A stretch of 36,872 nucleotides of DNA from Akkermansia sp. (GTDB lineage: Bacteria > Verrucomicrobiota > Verrucomicrobiia > Verrucomicrobiales > Akkermansiaceae). A model generated the notes under the pieces. It did not search any database, was not told the DNA's origin, and was given only the letters and a program-made list of their open reading frames with translations. The stretch is from NCBI GenBank assembly GCA_017435505.1, contig JAFSEZ010000039.1:1-36872 (forward strand), written 5' to 3'. How positions within the stretch are numbered: the first letter of the stretch is position 1; the number at the start of each line of letters is the position of its first letter. A program made the position numbers and the translations under genes. Of this stretch, positions 26,222 to 34,718 are shown piece by piece.

Positions 26222-26788
26222 TTACTTGGCTCCGAAAATGGAAGCTCGTGTATACATGGGGTACACCGGCACACCGCGAGATTCAATAGCCTCGCGTCCG
26301 CCTTCCTCTCGATCGACCAACACCAGAGCAGCCACAACCTTGCCACCCTCAGCCTCAATGGCATCAATAGCCTTAATCGTGGAGCCACCCGTGGTAATCA
26401 CATCATCTACCACAATTACATCCTGCCCGGCTTCGAAATTACCTTCTATGCGCTTGCCGCGGCCATGGTCCTTGGCCTCCTTGCGCACGGTGAAAACCTT
26501 GAGCGGGGTCTCCGCAGCAGCAGAGTACATACCGATTGCCAAAGAAATCGGGTCGGCTCCCATGGTCATACCACCAATCGAAACCGCCGTTGGGAACTTG
26601 GGCAATATCTCCTCCTGCACCAATTTCCAACCCACCTCACCTATCAAATTGGCACCTCGCGCATCCAGAGCCGTCACGCGGCAGTCGCAATACATATCGC
26701 TCTCCTTGCCGGAGGCCAAAATGAAATGCCCCGTCTTGATAGACTTTGTCAGCAAAATATCCAAAAGTTCTTTTTTAGCTTCGCTCAT
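26222..26788 (-). CDS. pyrE: Orotate phosphoribosyltransferase
   Basis: 188 residues from ATG 26788 (MSEAKKELLDILL). It joins orotate and PRPP in pyrimidine synthesis. The PRPP motif DVIVVDDVITTGGST is clear, as are the early TGHFILASGKES, YCDCR and VRKEAKDHGRGK (flexible catalytic loop). A longer in-frame ATG at 26878 lies upstream of the promoter and is rejected. Confidence 0.94.
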   Translation of the reverse strand: MSEAKKELLDILLTKSIKTGHFILASGKESDMYCDCRVTALDARGANLIGEVGWKLVQEEILPKFPTAVSIGGMTMGADPISLAIGMYSAAAETPLKVFTVRKEAKDHGRGKRIEGNFEAGQDVIVVDDVITTGGSTIKAIDAIEAEGGKVVAALVLVDREEGGREAIESRGVPVYPMYTRASIFGAK

Positions 26789-26798
26789 AACGCTCGCT

Positions 26799-26827
26799 AT
26801 TCTACCCCCCCCGCTCGCGAATTGCAA
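26799..26827 (-). promoter_or_regulatory. Promoter of pyrE-nagZ with a G8 spacer tract
   Basis: On the minus strand TTGCAA (26822-26827), a 17-base spacer and TAGAAT (26799-26804). Ten bases separate the -10 from ATG 26788, giving a leader of about three bases. The spacer ends in a run of eight G directly before the -10. Confidence 0.7.
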
Positions 26828-26942
26828 TCCAAAAGGCGCAATTCTCACCCTGATTTTGAGCCAACGATGATTACACACCCGCTTTCAATGGTCTGATGAA
26901 AAAAAATATCCCGCTCAATGGGTGATTTTGTGAAATGCGTGA

Positions 26943-26971
26943 TTGACGCGGAGGGCTTCTTGGTGTAGAGT
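26943..26971 (+). promoter_or_regulatory. Promoter of the pilus-like cluster
   Basis: TTGACG (26943-26948), a 17-base spacer and TAGAGT (26966-26971). It is divergent from the pyrE promoter, with about 115 bases between the two -35 boxes. ATG 26981 lies nine bases past the -10. Confidence 0.65.
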
Positions 26972-26980
26972 AGTGAACGG

Positions 26981-28657
26981 ATGTGCGGCTTCTCTCTCCG
27001 CACACCGAAATGCTTAAACCTCTCGTTTTCTCCCGTGTACTCGAACGAAAATTACCTTTTGGACCTGTTGGTGGAAGCCGGTGCTATTGATTCCGGCTCA
27101 CTTGATGCCATTCGCGACCAGCTTTCCCCCATGGATAGCGTTGTTGAATATCTCGTCAACAACGGCTATATGACCGCCGACTACATTGCCCAGGTAGCGG
27201 CCATGAACTCCGGCATGGAATACGTGGATTTAACTCAATTTGAAGTAGATCCCGGCATCATAGCCAGCGTGAATGGTGAGATTGCACGCCGCGTAGGCTT
27301 CCTTCCCATTGGCGATGATGGTTTCTCCCTGCAAGTAGCTATTGCGGATCCCTTTGCCATGGAAACACTGGATAGTCTGCCCCAGTTCTTGGGGCGGGAT
27401 GTTTCGTTCTTCGTGGCCTCCGATCCGGATTTGCAAAAGGCCATTGCCAAATACTATCCGGAGAAAAAGACCTACGCCAAGGGTGACACAGAGTCTCCCA
27501 TCATTGACCTTGTGGATTCCATGTTCAATGATGCCCATGCCATGCGCGCATCAGATATCCACATCGAACCGATGGAAGACCGCGTACGCATTCGCTTCCG
27601 TGTAGACGGCCGCTTGGTAGAGGTAGCCAACCACCCCAAGAAGCTGCTCGGCCCCATCGTAGCGCGCCTCAAGGTGATGAGCACCACCATGAGCATTGCA
27701 GAAAAGCGCGTGCCGCAAGATGGTCGTATTGAGCTAGACCTTAAGGATGGCTCACACATTGACCTTCGTGTGAGCACGGTTCCCACCAACCATGGCGAAT
27801 CGGTCGTTATGCGTATTCTGGACAAATCTGCCTTGGCGCTCGGTTTGCCCCAGCTGGGCTTCCTTTCTGATGACGAAGCTACATTCGACCGCTTAGTTAC
27901 CCTGCCCGATGGTGTCATCTTGGTAACCGGCCCGACAGGTTCCGGTAAGACCACTACCCTGTACGCCTGCCTCAACCACCTGAACCGCCCGGATAAGAAA
28001 ATTATCACCGCTGAAGACCCCGTGGAATACGAGCTCTCCGGCATTAACCAAGTGATGATTCGCACGGAAATCGGCATGACGTTCGCCGCAGCTCTGCGCG
28101 CCATGCTGCGCCAGGCTCCCAACATCATCATGATTGGTGAAATTCGAGACGGAGAAACCGCGGCCATCGCCATTCAGGCTGCCATGACAGGTCACTTAGT
28201 GCTCTCTACCCTGCACACCAATGATGCGCCCTCCTCTGTAGCGCGTCTTGCTGATATGGGGGTAGACCGCTTCCTTATTGCCTCTGCCGTGCGTGCCATC
28301 ATGGCTCAGCGTCTCTGCCGCTGCCTTTGCTCCTGCAAGCTCGACGGCCAGCTCACCCCCAAACAAGCTGCCACGCTTGGTATTGATATCACCCGCCCGG
28401 TCAAGGTTCCCAACCCCGGCGGTTGCGACAAGTGCCGAGGCAAAGGCATGAAAGGCCGTATGGGCATCTTCGAAATCTTCCAAGTCACAGATGATGTACG
28501 CAGCCTCATCAACTCCGACCTCACCTCTGCCCAGCTGCGCAAGCGAGCTCGCGAATTAGGCATGCGCACCCTGCGAGAAGACGGCATCCGCAAGGTCTTG
28601 GCCGGTAAAACCTCGGCCGAAGAAGTCATCCGTGTCACAACCGGCGATGCCAGCTAA
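26981..28657 (+). CDS. PilB/GspE-type assembly ATPase, first copy
   Basis: 558 residues from ATG 26981, 540 from the in-frame GTG 27035. The ATPase drives pilin or pseudopilin assembly from the cytoplasmic side. N-terminal MshEN-type domain (about 20-165), then a GspE core: Walker A GPTGSGKT (317-324), Asp box ITAEDPVEYE, Walker B IIMIGEIRDGET, His box HLVLSTLHTNDAPSS, and a zinc-binding four-Cys region (CRCLCSCK and later CDKCRGKG). Homology with the second copy begins just after GTG 27035 (NYLLDLLVEAG against VTLDVFINNG), so the first 18 residues may be untranslated; the promoter position favours ATG 26981. Followed by the second ATPase after 35 bases. Confidence 0.9.
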   Translation: MCGFSLRTPKCLNLSFSPVYSNENYLLDLLVEAGAIDSGSLDAIRDQLSPMDSVVEYLVNNGYMTADYIAQVAAMNSGMEYVDLTQFEVDPGIIASVNGEIARRVGFLPIGDDGFSLQVAIADPFAMETLDSLPQFLGRDVSFFVASDPDLQKAIAKYYPEKKTYAKGDTESPIIDLVDSMFNDAHAMRASDIHIEPMEDRVRIRFRVDGRLVEVANHPKKLLGPIVARLKVMSTTMSIAEKRVPQDGRIELDLKDGSHIDLRVSTVPTNHGESVVMRILDKSALALGLPQLGFLSDDEATFDRLVTLPDGVILVTGPTGSGKTTTLYACLNHLNRPDKKIITAEDPVEYELSGINQVMIRTEIGMTFAAALRAMLRQAPNIIMIGEIRDGETAAIAIQAAMTGHLVLSTLHTNDAPSSVARLADMGVDRFLIASAVRAIMAQRLCRCLCSCKLDGQLTPKQAATLGIDITRPVKVPNPGGCDKCRGKGMKGRMGIFEIFQVTDDVRSLINSDLTSAQLRKRARELGMRTLREDGIRKVLAGKTSAEEVIRVTTGDAS

Positions 28658-28692
28658 CCCTTATCTCTCACCTATCACCTCTCTTTTATATT

Positions 28693-30360
28693 ATGGATAC
28701 TGATGTAACACTTGATGTTTTCATCAACAACGGCATGGTAGACAGATCCTTGGCCAAGGAAGTCAAGGAGGAAATGTCTAATAGCGGCAAGGAACTGTGG
28801 GAGACTCTCATTGATTTCGGTGTCATCGGTGCCCCGGAAGATTTCTGGAGCATCATCGCCACCGAAGTGGGCGCTCAATACATTCAACTGGAAGGCTTTG
28901 TCCCACCGTCAGACCTGCTGGCGATGATTCCAGCAGCGCAGGCTCGTATGCTGGGTGCGCTCCCCATTGAGTACCGCGAGGGCGAGGGGCTGTACGTCTG
29001 CTTGGAAGACCCGCTGAACCCGCAGACAGTAGATGACTTACGTGTAGCGACGGGACAGGATATCTACCTGTATGTGGCCGCAGACTATGAAGTGCGCGCC
29101 CGCATTGCCGAATGCTATGGCGGCGCAGATGCCGCCATGGGAGACTTGCTCTCCGAACTCAACAACATGAGTGTGGGCAGCCAGGATGGCATGGATGAAG
29201 CCAACGCCGCCCCCGTGATTAAGTTTGTGAACTTGGTCATCACCCAAGCCATCAAGGAAAAGGCATCTGATATTCACTTGGAACCCTTTGAAAAGGAATT
29301 CAAAATCCGCTATCGAGTAGACGGCGCTCTGTACGAGATGGCTCCCCCACCGGTCCACTTGGCAAACCCTGTCATCTCCCGCGTCAAGGTGATGGCCGGC
29401 ATGAACATTGCCGAACGCCGCGTACCGCAAGATGGTCGTATCGTAATGAAGCTTGGCAAGGCAAGCGTGGACATGCGTGTCAACTCCCTGCCCACCCAAT
29501 ACGGCGAATCGGTAGTAATGCGTGTGCTCGACCGCAACAGTGTCAGTCTCGACCTCAACAATCTCAACCTCCACCCGGAGCTGCACGAGTATATCATCGA
29601 CACAGTAAACAAGCCCAATGGCATCTTTGTGGTAACCGGTCCTACAGGTTCCGGTAAGACCACCACCCTCTATGCAGCCTTGCGCGAAATCAACACGGAG
29701 GACACCAAAATCCTCACCGCAGAAGACCCCGTGGAATATGACATTGACGGCATTGTGCAAGTACCCATCAACGAAGCCATCGGCGTGACATTCCCCCGCG
29801 TGCTGCGCGCCTTCCTGCGTCAGGACCCGGACCGCATCCTCGTGGGCGAAATTCGTGATAAAGACACCGCTCAAATTGCCATTCAAGCAGCCTTGACAGG
29901 TCACTTGGTGCTCTCCACCCTGCACACAAACGATGCAGCCGGTGCTGTCACCCGCTTCATTGATATGGGCGTGCAACCCTTCCTGCTCTCGGCTACCATC
30001 TTAGGCGTGTTGGCTCAGCGTCTCGTGCGAACCATCTGCCCCTACTGCAAGACCCCATACAAGCCCTCCAACACGCTGCTCAACCAGCTGGGCATCAACC
30101 CGGCTCTCATAGGACAGCAGCAATTCTTCACCGGAGCTCGGTGCGACAAGTGCGCCAACACCGGCTACAAGGGGCGCAAAGGTATCCACGAGTTGCTCAA
30201 CGCGACAGACCCCATCAAGGAACTCATCACGCAGAACGTGCCCTCCATTGTGCTGAAGCAAAAAGCAATTGAACTGGGTATGAGCACCCTGCGAGAAGAC
30301 GGTATCCAGAATATCTTTGAAGGTAATACCACCATCGAAGAAGTGCTGAAGTACACCTAA
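28693..30360 (+). CDS. PilB/GspE-type assembly ATPase, second copy
   Basis: 555 residues. Same domain order as the first copy: MshEN-type N-terminus (about 1-145), Walker A GPTGSGKT (316-323), Asp box LTAEDPVEYD, Walker B ILVGEIRDKDTA, His box HLVLSTLHTNDAAG, and a Zn site (CPYCKTP, CDKCANTGYKGRKG). The cores are alike but the N-terminal halves have diverged strongly, so this is an old duplication with possibly different partners. No PilT-type retraction ATPase is in the window. The promoter of the next gene starts just after its stop. Confidence 0.93.
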   Translation: MDTDVTLDVFINNGMVDRSLAKEVKEEMSNSGKELWETLIDFGVIGAPEDFWSIIATEVGAQYIQLEGFVPPSDLLAMIPAAQARMLGALPIEYREGEGLYVCLEDPLNPQTVDDLRVATGQDIYLYVAADYEVRARIAECYGGADAAMGDLLSELNNMSVGSQDGMDEANAAPVIKFVNLVITQAIKEKASDIHLEPFEKEFKIRYRVDGALYEMAPPPVHLANPVISRVKVMAGMNIAERRVPQDGRIVMKLGKASVDMRVNSLPTQYGESVVMRVLDRNSVSLDLNNLNLHPELHEYIIDTVNKPNGIFVVTGPTGSGKTTTLYAALREINTEDTKILTAEDPVEYDIDGIVQVPINEAIGVTFPRVLRAFLRQDPDRILVGEIRDKDTAQIAIQAALTGHLVLSTLHTNDAAGAVTRFIDMGVQPFLLSATILGVLAQRLVRTICPYCKTPYKPSNTLLNQLGINPALIGQQQFFTGARCDKCANTGYKGRKGIHELLNATDPIKELITQNVPSIVLKQKAIELGMSTLREDGIQNIFEGNTTIEEVLKYT

Positions 30361-30364
30361 TAAC

Positions 30365-30393
30365 TTGACGCTTCGCCCGGCATCTGCTATTTT
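30365..30393 (+). promoter_or_regulatory. Promoter of pilC/gspF
   Basis: TTGACG (30365-30370), a 17-base spacer and TATTTT (30388-30393) with TGC before it (extended -10). It begins four bases after the stop of the second ATPase gene. Predicted leader to ATG 30437 is about 37 bases. Confidence 0.55.
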
Positions 30394-30436
30394 ATAGTCA
30401 TTCATTAAACAATTTTCCTGAAAATCACTCACTATT

Positions 30437-31714
30437 ATGCCTAATTTCAAATATACCGCGCTCGACCAGAACGGCGTAGAGAAAACCGGCATCATCTCCG
30501 CAGACAACAAAATGGCTGCCATGGAGATGGTGCGCGCACAAGGCCTTCTTCTGCGTGAATGCGAAGAAGCAGCCAAGGGTGCTCGCCCCACCGCCGCCAA
30601 GGAATCCAAAAAGGGCAAAGCCAAAAAGAAGTCCAAAGAAAAAGGAAAGGCCGGTGGTTCTATCAAGCAGAAAGAGCTGATGGTGTTTACCCGCCAGCTT
30701 GCCACGCTTATTGACGCAGGTCTTCCCTTGCTGCAGAGCCTCAACGTATTGAGCAAGCAGGAACCCAACCCCAACCTGCGCGCCACCATTACCGCACTGA
30801 GTGATTCTGTGCAAGGCGGCTCCACTTTCTCCGAAGCTCTTTCCACCTACCCGAAAATGTTCAACCGACTCTTCGTCAACATGGTGAAAGCCGGTGAAAT
30901 TGGTGGTGTGCTGGAAGTGGTGCTGCGCCGCTTGGCAGAATATCAGGAAAAAGCCAACAAGCTGCGTGGTAAAATTACCTCGGCCATGGTATATCCCCTC
31001 ATCATCATGACCATCGCTGTCGGTATTCTTATCTTCCTCATGCTCGTCATTGTGCCCAAGTTCAAAGAAATGTTCGAAGGCCAAAACATGGAATTGCCCG
31101 CGCTCTCCCAGTTCGTCTTCAACTTCTCTGATAATTGCATGCACGATGGTCTGATTCCCTTTGTTCCCAATGCCGTAGTTGCCATTGGAATCATCTTCTT
31201 AGCGTGCGTGGGCATTTCTTTCTGGAAGCGCACACCCAAGGGAGCACGCGTGGTGGATGCATTCATCCTCAAAGTTCCCAAGATTGGGCATCTTACCAAG
31301 GTGAACGCTGTGGCACGCTTCTCTCGAACCTTCGGCACACTTGTTTCCTCCGGCGTGCCCATTCTGCAGGCTCTCGTCATCACCCGCGATACAGCCGGCA
31401 ACGTACTCGTAGCAGATGCTGTGACCAAGATTCACGACTCCGTACGCGAAGGTGAATCCATCGTCACCCCGATGAGTACCTGCCCCATCTTCCCCCCGAT
31501 GATGATTTCCATGGTCGACGTGGGTGAAGAAACCGGTCAGCTGCCCGACATGCTCATGAAAGTGGCAGAAGTATATGATGACGAAGTGGACAACTCCGTG
31601 ACAGCTCTTACCGCTATGCTTGAACCGCTCATGATTGTATTCTTGGCAGTGGTAGTGGGTGGCATCGTGCTTGCAATGTTCATGCCCATGATGGAAATCA
31701 TCAAGAACGTCTAA
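30437..31714 (+). CDS. PilC/GspF-type inner-membrane platform protein
   Basis: 425 residues. It forms the inner-membrane base on which the ATPases act. Starts MPNFKYTALDQNGVEKTGII, the usual N-terminus, then a very Lys-rich linker (about 55-75: KESKKGKAKKKSKEKGKAGG) before the first GspF domain (KELMVFTRQLATLIDAGLPL). Two GspF domains follow with membrane helices near residues 190-215, 235-260 and at the C-terminus (EPLMIVFLAVVVGGIVLAMF). The second domain carries the repeated FSRTFGTLVSSGVPILQAL motif. The Lys-rich linker is longer than I expect in this family. Confidence 0.92.
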   Translation: MPNFKYTALDQNGVEKTGIISADNKMAAMEMVRAQGLLLRECEEAAKGARPTAAKESKKGKAKKKSKEKGKAGGSIKQKELMVFTRQLATLIDAGLPLLQSLNVLSKQEPNPNLRATITALSDSVQGGSTFSEALSTYPKMFNRLFVNMVKAGEIGGVLEVVLRRLAEYQEKANKLRGKITSAMVYPLIIMTIAVGILIFLMLVIVPKFKEMFEGQNMELPALSQFVFNFSDNCMHDGLIPFVPNAVVAIGIIFLACVGISFWKRTPKGARVVDAFILKVPKIGHLTKVNAVARFSRTFGTLVSSGVPILQALVITRDTAGNVLVADAVTKIHDSVREGESIVTPMSTCPIFPPMMISMVDVGEETGQLPDMLMKVAEVYDDEVDNSVTALTAMLEPLMIVFLAVVVGGIVLAMFMPMMEIIKNV

Positions 31715-31718
31715 ACAA

Positions 31719-32357
31719 ATGAAACTTGCAAAGCCATATAGCAAGGGCGGCTTCACGCTCATGGAAATCCTCATTGTGATTGCCATCTTGGCATTCTTGG
31801 CCGCAGGTGTATGGGAAGCAAAGGGGCTCATTGAGAGCCGACAGCTCCGCAGTACGGCCCAAACACAAATCGCGCAAATGGAAACAGCCATGAATGCCTA
31901 CCGCGCGGACAATGGCGATGTGTGCCCCTACGGTCGCGGTGATGAATGGAGCTCCCACGTGCTCTACGAGGCTCTCTCCTGTGATGAAGACAACGATGGT
32001 GAACCCGACAAGGAAAAAGGCTCCGGCATCACCCGTATGCCATACTGCGAAACACTCGTCATTGTCGACACCAAATCCGGCGAACAGATGGAAGGTATCC
32101 CCGTGGTGAAGAAACGTATTACCGCAAAGGCAGATGGGCGCCGAATCAAAGGCAAATACTACCTCATCTTTGACCCTTGGGGCAAGCCATACCGCTACCG
32201 ACTCGGTTGCGAGATGTCTGACGACAAAGGGCGCGTTGGCAGCGGCATCAACCCGGACTTCGATATCTTCTCACTTGGTGCAGATGGTCTTGGCAACGGA
32301 CTCACCAACGACAACGAAAACGAAGACAACATCTCCAACATCCGTTCGTGGAAATAA
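31719..32357 (+). CDS. GspG-like major pseudopilin
   Basis: 212 residues. Type III signal peptide: MKLAKPYSKGG before FTLMEILIVIAILAFLAAG, with cleavage after Gly11, Phe12 as the methylated first residue and Glu16 at +5. The C-terminal half has the GspG pattern DPWGKPYRYR followed by NPDFDIFSLGADG, which in GspG frames a calcium site. An Asp/Glu-rich loop (CDEDNDGEPDKEKGSG) and the late DNENEDN are unusual and could bind metal. It is larger than typical GspG (about 140 residues). It lies four bases after pilC, so it is translated from the same message; a terminator follows. Confidence 0.9.
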   Translation: MKLAKPYSKGGFTLMEILIVIAILAFLAAGVWEAKGLIESRQLRSTAQTQIAQMETAMNAYRADNGDVCPYGRGDEWSSHVLYEALSCDEDNDGEPDKEKGSGITRMPYCETLVIVDTKSGEQMEGIPVVKKRITAKADGRRIKGKYYLIFDPWGKPYRYRLGCEMSDDKGRVGSGINPDFDIFSLGADGLGNGLTNDNENEDNISNIRSWK

Positions 32358-32382
32358 CACCCCTAAACTAATCCTACTTTCC

Positions 32383-32430
32383 AAAGCGCCCGTTCCCACA
32401 TTTCAACCAGGCACGGGCGCTTTTATTTAT
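32383..32430 (+). terminator. Rho-independent terminator after the pseudopilin gene
   Basis: AAAGCGCCCGT (32383-32393) pairs with ACGGGCGCTTT (32413-32423) over a 19-base loop, followed by TATTTAT. It ends the pilus cluster and separates it from GH89. Confidence 0.85.
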
Positions 32431-32442
32431 CATTTATCCATC

Positions 32443-34641
32443 ATGAACATCGTCTCTTTCTCCACTTTAAGTGCAGCCTGTCTCCTACCTCTGTCTTGTG
32501 TAGTAGCAAGTGCTCAGGATTCAGCCGTCCAACCGGCCACAGAACTCGTGAAGCGAGTCACCCCCGAATGGGCAGACAAAGTTGTCTTCCAACTTGATAC
32601 CAAGCTGAAATCGCCGGTCATATCATCGACCAATACACAAATACGCATCGCTGCCCCCAATGTATTGGAATGCATACGCGGATACGGATACTATTTGCGA
32701 AAAGTTGCACTCGTACACTTATCATGGAACGGAGACCGCTATAACCCCACCAACTTCATCTTACCCAAAAAGGACATCACTGTTCCCGAAACATTGCCCT
32801 TTAACTATGCACTCAACTACTGCACCCTCAGCTACAGTTGCGCACACTGGGATAAGAAAAAGTGGGAGAAAGAAATCGATCGCTTTGCCCTCAATGGCTT
32901 CAAATACCTGCTTGTTACCTCCGGCTTGGAAGCGGTGTGGCAAGGATTCCTCAAAGATTTGGATTACCCCGCTGACAAAATTGCAAAATTCATCCCGGCT
33001 CCCTCGCACTCGGCATGGTGGAACATGGGCAACTTGGAGGGCGAAGGTGGGCCCCTGCCCCAATCTCTCATCAACAGCGAAGCCGAACTCGGTCGATTCA
33101 TTGTACAGCGCATGCAAGCACTCGGCATGGAACCGGTGTTACAAGGCTACGTTGGTTTCCTCCCCCATGACTTTCCCCAAAATGGGGTAGACGGCACTAT
33201 TCTTCCGCAAGGTAAATGGTGCGGCTACGAACGCCCCGCCGTGCTGCAGCCCACATCACCGGCATTTCAGGAATATGCCAAGCTCTGGTACAAGCACCTG
33301 CACAAGGTGTACGGAACCACGGCCAAAGCCTATGGCGGAGACCTCTTTCACGAAGGCGGAAAGAAAGGCAACACCCCACTCACCGAAGCCGCCCAGGCCG
33401 TCCAAAAAGCTATGCTGGAAGCCTCCCCGGATTCAATGTGGCTCATTCAGGCATGGGGCGGTAATCCTGATGCAAGACTCCTCCAAGGCACTGATCCCAA
33501 GCACACACTCATCTTGGCTCTCAATAAAAACATGGCAGCCAACCAACAACTCAAAAAGAGCTTCCAAGGGCGGCCCTATGTGTGGTGCGAGCTGGCCAAC
33601 TTCGGTGGCAAGCATGGTATGTACGGCGGATTTGAACTGCTGGAAAAAATGCCCGGAGATGTTGTAGGAGCAGCTGGCATAGGGCTCCTTTCCGAAGGCA
33701 TTGAAACCAACCCGCTCTACTATGCCCTGTTGTGTGAGCGCATGAACAATCGCGGTGATATCAACCGAGAAACATTCCTCAAAGAGTACACACTCGCGCG
33801 CTATGGGAAAACGGACAATGATATCGTCAAAGCTATGGATTTGCTGGCCAATTCTGTCTACAACCCCAACAAGCAACGCGAAGGATGTGTGGAAAACATT
33901 GCATGCGCACGCCCCTCTCTTGATGCAGCCAAGGCTTCCACTTGGTCATCTGCCGAAGTGTATTATAACCCGGAAGATCTCATCGAAGCCGGTAAACTCA
34001 TGCTCAAGTTTGCAAAAAAACATAAACTTGAACATTCTGAAACGCTCTGCTATGACCTCGTAGACGTATGCCGCCAGATTCTCTCCGACAGAATGAGAGC
34101 ACAACTTCCCGCATGCAAACAAGCATTTGCTGATAAGAAAAAAGCAGTCTTCATCAAACAAAAAAACAAATTCCTAGGCTACATTCGCCAGAGCGCACTC
34201 CTCCTCAATACCTCCAACGATTTCCTCTTGGGGCGCTATATGCAAGGGGCGCTGAATCGCGGCACTACAGAAAAAGATAAGAAACTCCTGCAGCGCAGCA
34301 TGCTTCAACTCTTCAGTACTTGGCGCCCGGATATCGGCCTGCTCAACGACTACTCCCACCGCCAGTTTGCCGAAATGATGGGGCAATACTACCTCAAGCG
34401 TTGGAGCGTCTTCTTCGATACTCAAATTCGCATACTCGAAGGGAAAGAGGACGAGTCCGGAGAATCAGAAAAGCAATACACCACCAACAATGGTGAAAAA
34501 ACAGCATACACCAAGAACAAAAATGCCTCAGTGGATGCCGTGGAAATCGCTTTCCCTGATTCCAAAATTAAAATGCGCCAAAAAGCAAAAACAGGCTCTA
34601 CCGTACGCATCGCTGAAATTATCCTCAATGAAAAAAGCTAA
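32443..34641 (+). CDS. Secreted alpha-N-acetylglucosaminidase, GH89 (NAGLU-like)
   Basis: 732 residues from ATG 32443. A signal peptide (cleavage after about residue 25, VASA before QDS) exports it. It matches NAGLU: LPFNYALNYCTLSYSCAHW, EIDRFALNGFKYLLVTSGLEAVWQ, then the catalytic acid Glu304 in GGDLFHEGG, WCELANFGGKHGMYGG and the second catalytic Glu418 in LLSEGIETNPLYY. GH89 removes terminal alpha-1,4-linked GlcNAc, which on mucin O-glycans is the gastric gland type cap, so a role in mucus foraging is likely. Longer in-frame starts would overlap the pseudopilin gene and the terminator. A low-complexity charged stretch (GKEDESGESEKQ) precedes the C-terminal strands. Confidence 0.92.
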   Translation: MNIVSFSTLSAACLLPLSCVVASAQDSAVQPATELVKRVTPEWADKVVFQLDTKLKSPVISSTNTQIRIAAPNVLECIRGYGYYLRKVALVHLSWNGDRYNPTNFILPKKDITVPETLPFNYALNYCTLSYSCAHWDKKKWEKEIDRFALNGFKYLLVTSGLEAVWQGFLKDLDYPADKIAKFIPAPSHSAWWNMGNLEGEGGPLPQSLINSEAELGRFIVQRMQALGMEPVLQGYVGFLPHDFPQNGVDGTILPQGKWCGYERPAVLQPTSPAFQEYAKLWYKHLHKVYGTTAKAYGGDLFHEGGKKGNTPLTEAAQAVQKAMLEASPDSMWLIQAWGGNPDARLLQGTDPKHTLILALNKNMAANQQLKKSFQGRPYVWCELANFGGKHGMYGGFELLEKMPGDVVGAAGIGLLSEGIETNPLYYALLCERMNNRGDINRETFLKEYTLARYGKTDNDIVKAMDLLANSVYNPNKQREGCVENIACARPSLDAAKASTWSSAEVYYNPEDLIEAGKLMLKFAKKHKLEHSETLCYDLVDVCRQILSDRMRAQLPACKQAFADKKKAVFIKQKNKFLGYIRQSALLLNTSNDFLLGRYMQGALNRGTTEKDKKLLQRSMLQLFSTWRPDIGLLNDYSHRQFAEMMGQYYLKRWSVFFDTQIRILEGKEDESGESEKQYTTNNGEKTAYTKNKNASVDAVEIAFPDSKIKMRQKAKTGSTVRIAEIILNEKS

Positions 34642-34661
34642 TCTCCGGCCCACCGGCGAAT

Positions 34662-34698
34662 TTGAAACCCCCGGCTCTACCTGAGCCGGGGGTTTCAA
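34662..34698. terminator. Bidirectional terminator between GH89 and gpsA
   Basis: GAAACCCCCGGCTC (34664-34677) pairs perfectly with GAGCCGGGGGTTTC (34683-34696) over a 5-base loop, a 14-bp stem flanked by A/T. It lies between convergent genes and can serve both, although neither side has a long T run. Confidence 0.85.
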
Positions 34699-34718
34699 TA
34701 TTCATATAAAGGAAAAAC

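Noticed and set aside
26828..26942. Two partly similar CCCGCT...TCAATGG phrases between pyrE and the pilus promoter as an operator pair
   Set aside because: The similarity is short and gapped and could be chance; no symmetry supports it.
32134..32442. An upstream extension of the GH89 gene
   Set aside because: It overlaps the pseudopilin gene in another frame and passes through a strong terminator; ATG 32443 precedes a proper signal peptide.
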